Shown one piece after another: positions 12,706-17,404 of a stretch of DNA of 17,404 nt (positions are counted from its first letter, which is position 1; each line of letters opens with the position of its first letter). Position numbers and translations under genes: made by a program. The DNA comes from JANNRW01 sp031401815 (GTDB lineage Bacteria; Desulfobacterota; Desulfuromonadia; Geobacterales; DSM-12255): NCBI GenBank assembly GCA_031401815.1, contig JANNRW010000354.1, positions 1 to 17,404 of the forward strand, given 5' to 3'. Under the pieces are notes generated by a model. The model worked only from the letters and a program-made list of their open reading frames with translations. It had not been told where the DNA came from and ran no database searches.

Positions 12706-13806
12706 ATGAAAGTAGGAATAGTAGGTTGGCGCGGTATGGTTGGTTCGGTTCTCATGCAGCGGATGGAGGAGGAAAACGATTTTGCTCTGGGGTTTGAGCC
12801 GGTTTTCTTCTCCACATCGCAGGCTGGTCAGCCTGCTCCGATGAATGCAGGCGTATTGAAGGTTGCAGAGGATATTGAAGAGCTCAAGAAACTCGACATT
12901 ATCATCACCTGTCAGGGTGGCGACTACACCAAGGCTGTGCACCCGGAGCTGCGCAAGCAGGGGTGGAACGGGTACTGGATCGATGCAGCCTCCACCTTAA
13001 GGATGGAGGACAATGCAGTTATAATCCTTGATCCGGTGAACAGAAACGTCATTGACAAGGCTCTTGCAAACGGGCAGAAGGATTTCATAGGGGGCAACTG
13101 CACGGTTAGCCTCATGCTCATGGCTCTGGCCGGGCTTTTCCGCGCCAATCTGGTTGAGTGGATTTCCACAATGACCTATCAGGCCGCCAGTGGTGCAGGT
13201 GCACCGAATATGCGCGAACTCCTTCTGCAGATGGGGGTGTTGAGCAGTGTAGTTGCCGAAGAGCTGAAAAATCCGGGCTCGGCAATTCTTGAGATTGATC
13301 AGAAGGTTACTGCAACCCTTCGTGACGGCTCCATGCCGACAAAAGAGTTTGGATTCCCGCTTGCCGGAAACCTTCTCCCCTGGATTGACAGGGAAGTCGA
13401 GGACGGTCAGAGCCGCGAGGAGTTGAAGGGTTTTTCAGAAACCAACAAGATTCTCGGCACTAAATCACCGATTCCGGTTGACGGAATCTGCGTTCGCGTA
13501 GGAGCAATGCGCTGCCATAGCCAGGCGATTACCATCAAACTCAAAAAAGATCTGCCGATCGCCGAGATTGAGGCTCTGATTGCCAATGATAACGAGTGGG
13601 TAAAACTGATCCCCAACAACAAGGCGGACTCTCTGTCCGGGCTTACTCCGGCAGCAGTCTCCGGCAAGCTGACTGTTCCGGTCGGCAGGGTTCGCAAGAT
13701 GAAAATGGGGCCGGAGTTTATTCAGGCGTTCACCTGTGGAGATCAGCTTCTCTGGGGGGCTGCGGAGCCGTTGAGACGGATGCTCCGGATCCTGATGGAG
13801 AAGTAG
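12706..13806 (+). CDS. asd: Aspartate-semialdehyde dehydrogenase, enteric type
   Basis: The 366-residue enzyme reduces aspartyl phosphate to aspartate semialdehyde with NADPH, a branch point to lysine/diaminopimelate, threonine and methionine. It closely follows the E. coli-type sequence: GWRGMVGSVLMQRM (NADP loop), FFSTSQAGQ, TCQGGDYT, and the nucleophile C132 in GGNCTVSLMLM. R264 and H271 lie in CVRVGAMRCHSQ, and the protein ends GDQLLWGAAEPLRRML. A Shine-Dalgarno sequence, AAAAGG, lies 8 bases before the ATG, just right of the pyrimidine arm of the inserted element. This is the long gamma-proteobacterial class rather than the ~340-residue class common in many bacteria. A terminator follows at 13978. 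Confidence 0.97.
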   Translation: MKVGIVGWRGMVGSVLMQRMEEENDFALGFEPVFFSTSQAGQPAPMNAGVLKVAEDIEELKKLDIIITCQGGDYTKAVHPELRKQGWNGYWIDAASTLRMEDNAVIILDPVNRNVIDKALANGQKDFIGGNCTVSLMLMALAGLFRANLVEWISTMTYQAASGAGAPNMRELLLQMGVLSSVVAEELKNPGSAILEIDQKVTATLRDGSMPTKEFGFPLAGNLLPWIDREVEDGQSREELKGFSETNKILGTKSPIPVDGICVRVGAMRCHSQAITIKLKKDLPIAEIEALIANDNEWVKLIPNNKADSLSGLTPAAVSGKLTVPVGRVRKMKMGPEFIQAFTCGDQLLWGAAEPLRRMLRILMEK

Positions 13807-13831
13807 GGGGATAACGCGACTTACAAAAAAG

Positions 13832-13940
13832 TCCCCTCCCCCTTGGCGGGGGAGGGTCAGGGTGGGGGGGAAGCCGTTATGATATCAGTATGTTGCAACT
13901 TCACCCACCCCCTGACCCCCTCCCGTCAAGGGAGGGGGAT
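13832..13940. repeat. Long GC-rich inverted repeat between asd and truA
   Basis: The left arm (13832-13870; CCCCTCCCCCTTGGCGGGGG, then GAGGGTCAGGGTGGGGG) and right arm (13902-13940; CACCCACCCCCTGACCCCCT, then CCCGTCAAGGGAGGGGG) are near-perfect inverse copies with a loop of about 30 bases. Each arm also has its own inner hairpin. The G-runs could form quadruplex structures. This type of intergenic repeat is dispersed in many bacterial genomes. Confidence 0.75.
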
Positions 13941-13977
13941 AATCCTTATTGCACATGCATCTTAGGTTGGTTAATCA

Positions 13978-14001
13978 AGCGCCTGTATCAGGCGCTTTTT
14001 A
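13978..14001 (+). terminator. Rho-independent terminator after asd
   Basis: AGCGCCTG / CAGGCGCT form an 8-bp stem with loop TAT, followed by a T-run (TTTTTATTTTT). It lies about 170 bases after the asd stop and 27 bases before truA, so truA is likely expressed separately or by read-through. Confidence 0.85.
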
Positions 14002-14027
14002 TTTTTGTATGATACATTACGGAAACC

Positions 14028-14765
14028 ATGCACCAGATAAAACTGATCATTGAATACGACGGCACAAATTACGTCGGCTGGCAGAACCAGCCTAATGGCC
14101 TTGCTATTCAGCAGGTTATGGAGGGAGCGCTGACAAGGCTTCTGGGAGAGCCCGCCAGGCTCCACTCTTCCGGTCGGACTGATGCGGGAGTGCATGCGAG
14201 GGGAATGGTTGCCTGCTTCACAACGGAAAAGCTTCTTCCGATGACAGCTTATACGGACGGAATGAACTGTCTCCTGCCGTATGACATTTCGGTGCGCGAA
14301 GCTGAAGAGGTCTCACTAAAGTTCAATCCGAGGCATGATGCAGCTGGCAAGCATTACCGCTACACGATTCTCACGGCTTTCAGGCGCTCACCAATCTCAA
14401 GACTCTATGCCTGGCATCTTCGTGAAAAACCTGATCTGGAGCTGATGCGACAGGGGGCTGAGCTTTTCTGTGGAGAACATGATTTTGCGGCTTTCAGGAC
14501 GAGCGGCTGTGCGGCAAAAGGGACAATCAGAAAAATTGATGCGCTGACTGTAACTTCTGGCAATGAAATTGTGCAGCTTGATGTTTTCGGTACAGGTTTC
14601 ATGCGCAACATGGTGAGGATCATGGTCGGTACACTTGTTGAGATTGGCCTCGGGAAGATGAAGCCGGAGCATGTCAGCGCGTGCCTGCTAGACCCCTCAC
14701 AGAAGCCCGGCCCAACTGCCCCGGCGCACGGTCTCTGTCTTGAAGAGGTGTTTTATACTGAATGA
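14028..14765 (+). CDS. truA: tRNA pseudouridine(38-40) synthase
   Basis: The 245-residue protein converts uridines 38-40 of the tRNA anticodon stem to pseudouridine. The start KLIIEYDGTNYVGWQNQPN is the TruA signature. The catalytic Asp is D52 in SSGRTDAGVHARG. FNPRHDAAGKHYRYTI, GEHDFAAFRTSG and FGTGFMRNMVRIMVGTLVEIG mark the rest of the fold. The length is normal for the family. ATG 14028 is preceded by only a weak GGAAACC. A TATGAT at 14008-14013 could be a -10 element without a convincing -35. The adjacent octamer repeat begins one base inside its stop codon. Confidence 0.97.
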   Translation: MHQIKLIIEYDGTNYVGWQNQPNGLAIQQVMEGALTRLLGEPARLHSSGRTDAGVHARGMVACFTTEKLLPMTAYTDGMNCLLPYDISVREAEEVSLKFNPRHDAAGKHYRYTILTAFRRSPISRLYAWHLREKPDLELMRQGAELFCGEHDFAAFRTSGCAAKGTIRKIDALTVTSGNEIVQLDVFGTGFMRNMVRIMVGTLVEIGLGKMKPEHVSACLLDPSQKPGPTAPAHGLCLEEVFYTE

Positions 14766-14875
14766 AGGTTGGAGGGCCGGAGGGATGGAAGGTCGGAGGG
14801 TCGGAAGGTCGGAAGACTGGAGGGTTGGAGGGTCGGAAGGTCGGAGGGTCAGAAGGCTGGAAGGTCGGAGGGTCG
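14764..14875. repeat. 14 tandem copies of an 8-bp G-rich unit (GARGGTCG-like)
   Basis: Fourteen consecutive octamers, mostly GAAGGTCG or GAGGGTCG with single changes, fill the truA-Sel1 gap exactly from the truA stop. The last copy provides the GGAGGG Shine-Dalgarno sequence of the following gene. The unit number probably varies between strains by slippage (inference). The plus strand is almost free of C, so G-quadruplex formation in the mRNA is possible. Confidence 0.9.
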
Positions 14876-14882
14876 TTGAGTT

Positions 14883-16904
14883 ATGAAGATAGTTACAGCT
14901 ACTGTTATATGTATTTTTGCATCGGGTATTCTGTTTTTGACTCTGCCAGCTCAAGCGGGTCTGGATGAAGGGGTCAAGGCATATAAGGCCGGTGATTATT
15001 CGCAGGCGTATAAGGAGTTCAAGCCATTGGTGGACAAGGGTTATACTGCGGCCCAGTATAACCTGGGTCTCATGTACGCCAATGGCCATGGGGTTCCGAA
15101 GGATTACAGCGAGGCAGTCAACTTATACCGCAAGGCTGCTGAGAATAATCATGCTGCTGCACAGTATAATCTTGGACTTCTCTACGATTCAGGGGTTGGG
15201 GTTTCGCAGAACCATGCAGAGGCTCTGGAGTGGTATCGCAAGGCAGCTGGCCAGGGGCATGCAGGATCCCAGCATAATCTGGGTCTCATGTATGCAAATG
15301 GCCAGGGTCTGGTGCAAAACGATCAGGAAGCATGCCAGTGGTATCTAAAAGCTGCAGCGCAGGGCTATGCAGATGCCCAGTATAATCTTGGTGTCATGTA
15401 TGCAAATGGCCGTGGTTTGGCCAGGGACTACGTAGAGGCTTGCAAATGGTACCGCAAGGCGGCTGAACAGGGGCATGTCTATGCGCAGTTCAATCTCGGG
15501 GTCATGTATGATAATGGCAATGGGGTCAAGCAGGATTACAGTGAAGCAGTGCTGTGGTATCGAAAAGCCGCTGAACAGGGTCATGGCGGTGCTCAGTATA
15601 ATCTGGGGGTAATATACGCCAATGGCCAGGGGGTGCCGCAGGATTTCAATGAGGCGTTCAAGTGGTACAGCAAGGTAGCTGAACAGGATCAGGGGGGGAG
15701 TAACCTCCAGTATGCTCTTGGCATCATGTATAGTAACGGCCAGGGGGTGGAACAGAATTTCCGGGAGGCGTTTAACCATTATCAAACGGCCGCAGAACTT
15801 GGTCATGCTGCGGCAGGATATAATCTTGGAGTTATGTATGCCAATGGTCAGGGGGTTCAACAGAACTTTGCAGAGGCGTTAAAGTGGTATAAAAAGGCTG
15901 CTGATCAGGGTGAAGGGGGTGCAACTGTTCAGTATAATCTGGGGGTCATGTATAGTAATGGTCAGGGGGTGACTCAGGATTTTCAGGAGGCAATGAACTG
16001 GTATCGTAAGGCGGCGGAACAGGGGCACCCAGGCGCACAGTATAATCTGGGGGTCATGTATGCCAATGGTCAGGGGTGTCAGCAGGATCACAAAGAGGCT
16101 TTAAAGTGGTATCGCAAGGCAGCTGATCAGGGGGAGGGGGGTGTCAGCCTGTTGTACAATCTGGGGGTCATGTATGCCAGTGGACAGGGGACATCACAGG
16201 ATTTTCCGGAGGCGCTGAACTGGTATCGGAGAGCGGCTGACAAGGGGCACACCGGTGCCTGGTATAATCTTGGTGTGATGTATGCCAATGGCCAGGGTGT
16301 GCCACAGGATAACAGGGAAGCATTAAACTGGTATCGCAAGGCGGCTGAACAGGGGGCTGGCGGCGCCAGCGTCCATTATAATATGGGGGTTATCCACGCT
16401 AACGGTCAGGGGGTGGAGAAAAATCATGAAGAGGCTGTCAGATGCTATCGCAAGGCGGCTGAAATGGGGCATGCCAATGCGAGATTTAACCTGGGGGTCA
16501 TGTATGCCACTGGCCGTGGAGTTCCGGAGGATCAGAGCGAGGCATTCAACTGGTATCGCCGTGCAGCTGAACTTGGCAGCGCCCGTGCCCAGTATAATCT
16601 GGGTGTCATGTATTACAGCGGCAACGGGGTCTTGCAGGACTTCATTGAGGCAATGACATGGTATCGAAAATCAGCAGATCAGGGGCATGCAGCTGCCCAG
16701 TTCAACCTTGGAGCCATGTATGCAGCTGGAAAAGGGTTGCCTGAAGATCACTCTCTGGCCTTCATGTATCTGGCTCTTGCAGAGGCGCAGGGGAATACAG
16801 AGGCGGCAGATCAAAAAAGAGCCCTTGCTTCAAAAATGACACCATCTCAGCGATCAGAGGCAGAGCAGTTGCTTAAAGAGTGGAAACCGAAAAAGCAGAA
16901 CTGA
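14883..16904 (+). CDS. Secreted Sel1-like repeat protein (16 repeats)
   Basis: The 673-residue protein begins with a signal peptide (KIVTATVICIFASGILFLTL, cleavage probably after PAQA, residue ~25). A TPR-like helix pair follows (LDEGVKAYKAGDYSQAYKEF), then 16 Sel1-like repeats of 36-38 residues of the type A-YNLGVMYANGQGV--D--EA--WYRKAAEQG, and a short charged tail. Sel1 repeats form alpha-alpha solenoids that scaffold protein-protein contacts; partners are unknown. It is probably periplasmic. Repeats 6, 8, 10 and 12 carry two extra Gly residues, giving a 74-residue double unit. The ATG has GAGGG 10 bases upstream, from the octamer repeat. Sel1 proteins this long are unusual but not unique. 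Confidence 0.93.
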   Translation: MKIVTATVICIFASGILFLTLPAQAGLDEGVKAYKAGDYSQAYKEFKPLVDKGYTAAQYNLGLMYANGHGVPKDYSEAVNLYRKAAENNHAAAQYNLGLLYDSGVGVSQNHAEALEWYRKAAGQGHAGSQHNLGLMYANGQGLVQNDQEACQWYLKAAAQGYADAQYNLGVMYANGRGLARDYVEACKWYRKAAEQGHVYAQFNLGVMYDNGNGVKQDYSEAVLWYRKAAEQGHGGAQYNLGVIYANGQGVPQDFNEAFKWYSKVAEQDQGGSNLQYALGIMYSNGQGVEQNFREAFNHYQTAAELGHAAAGYNLGVMYANGQGVQQNFAEALKWYKKAADQGEGGATVQYNLGVMYSNGQGVTQDFQEAMNWYRKAAEQGHPGAQYNLGVMYANGQGCQQDHKEALKWYRKAADQGEGGVSLLYNLGVMYASGQGTSQDFPEALNWYRRAADKGHTGAWYNLGVMYANGQGVPQDNREALNWYRKAAEQGAGGASVHYNMGVIHANGQGVEKNHEEAVRCYRKAAEMGHANARFNLGVMYATGRGVPEDQSEAFNWYRRAAELGSARAQYNLGVMYYSGNGVLQDFIEAMTWYRKSADQGHAAAQFNLGAMYAAGKGLPEDHSLAFMYLALAEAQGNTEAADQKRALASKMTPSQRSEAEQLLKEWKPKKQN

Positions 16905-17060
16905 TCTGCTACGGCTTCTGGAGCAAAAAACCTGATTCGTAACTGTAGCAAATCCGCTTTTGAAGCCCCGCCATCTAATGAACAAATTCCAAGCAGTACG
17001 AGCTCGCAAAACTGAAATATATTGTATACAGTTTCCGTAGCATTTAACCACATCTAATTC

Positions 17061-17089
17061 TTGACTTTTTACGTCAGAAATATAATTAT
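17061..17089 (+). promoter_or_regulatory. Possible promoter of the cytochrome gene
   Basis: TTGACT (17061-17066) is followed by TATAAT at 17081 (14-base spacer) or AATTAT at 17084 (17-base spacer). Neither is ideal, but the region is A/T-rich and lies about 105 bases upstream of the next start codon. The gap 16905-17194 otherwise shows no gene and no clear terminator for the Sel1 gene. Confidence 0.35.
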
Positions 17090-17194
17090 CTTACAAGCAA
17101 CCTTTCATTATAAAGGCCTTGGTCTTGCATCCAATTTCTAATTAACCGCTTTTCAAATACAGCAGAGCCTCAAAATCATACAGGAAGGTTCGGA

Positions 17195-17404
17195 ATGAAG
17201 CACTCAATGTTCATCAGGTTTCTACTGATTGCGCTCTGTATATTGGTTTATAATGAATCTTCAGAAGCAGCCCTCAAATGCCACAGCTGCCACGGGACAA
17301 ACAGTACAGAAGATATAAGACCTGAAGACCGGTCGTATCGCAATGTCAGCTCCGGGGGGTTTGTGGGGAATCACAGAACCCACGTAATGTATGGCGCAAC
17401 CCCC
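17195..17404 (+). CDS. Exported c-type cytochrome (CxxCH), N-terminal part
   Basis: The first 70 codons are present; the gene runs off the window. A signal peptide (MKHSMFIRFLLIALCILVYN, cleavage near ESSEAA) is followed at once by the haem-binding motif C29-H-S-C32-H33. Further on, NVSSGGFVGNHRTHVMYG resembles the spacing region of Geobacter CxxxxCH/CxxCH multihaem cytochromes. The His residues H58 and H61 could be distal haem ligands. AGGAAGG (17181-17187) is the Shine-Dalgarno sequence. The haem number cannot be told. Such proteins usually take part in periplasmic or outer-surface electron transfer. Confidence 0.8.
   Translation, partial: MKHSMFIRFLLIALCILVYNESSEAALKCHSCHGTNSTEDIRPEDRSYRNVSSGGFVGNHRTHVMYGATP

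Noticed and set aside
14697..15089. Minus-strand Leu/Pro/Ser-rich ORF
   Set aside because: Low-complexity product of the octamer repeat read backwards, with no ribosome-binding site.
15345..15860. Minus-strand ORF of 171 codons
   Set aside because: Antisense shadow of the Sel1 repeats; the periodic peptide follows the 36-residue period of the real gene.

Overview
The window looks like a chromosomal stretch from a Geobacter-like member of the Desulfuromonadota. I infer this from the housekeeping order leuB - asd - truA, an exported CxxCH multihaem-type cytochrome starting at the right edge, and abundant REP-like palindromes (CCCGTGG..CCACGGG next to GCCCC..GGGGC). No rRNA or tRNA gene is visible.

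Left part (1-9550) is an accessory, defence-type region. It opens with the 3' end of an IS3-like insertion sequence. The IS abuts a 5'-truncated CBASS CD-NTase, followed by an intact effector with a Cap4-type nuclease domain and a SAVED domain. Next is a 12-repeat CRISPR array (2649-3508), then cas1-cas2. Cas1 carries an N-terminal stub of a group II-intron-like reverse transcriptase with no catalytic palm. A second, 5-repeat array (6278-6605) shares the last 27 nt of its repeat with array 1 but has a different first 9 nt. The leader and tail of array 2 are duplicated at 7233-7632 around a single repeat with no spacer. An S23-type four-helix-bundle gene lies between the two copies. No CRISPR effector gene (cas6, cas7, cas10) is present, so interference would have to be supplied from elsewhere. 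Two toxin-antitoxin pairs follow: a TumE/TumA-like pair whose toxin gene is broken by a 195-bp insertion, and an intact Phd-type antitoxin / PIN (VapC-like) toxin pair with a readable promoter and operator.

Right part (9638-17404) is mostly core genome. It holds a zinc-ribbon membrane protein of unknown function, a MITE-like 221-bp element, leuB with a good sigma70 promoter, a second four-helix-bundle gene inserted between leuB and asd and flanked by GA/CT inverted repeats, and an enteric-type asd. These are followed by a long GC-rich inverted repeat and a terminator, truA, a 14-copy octamer repeat, a secreted protein with 16 Sel1 repeats, and the start of a c-type cytochrome.

Most notable are the RT-stub Cas1 with two arrays whose repeats differ only at the 5' end, the duplicated leader/solitary-repeat cassette around an S23 gene, the GA/CT-flanked S23 element with a possible gene-less relative inside tumE, and small ORFs in both CRISPR leaders that end at the same TGA inside the first repeat. 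All calls come from reading the sequence; no database search was run.
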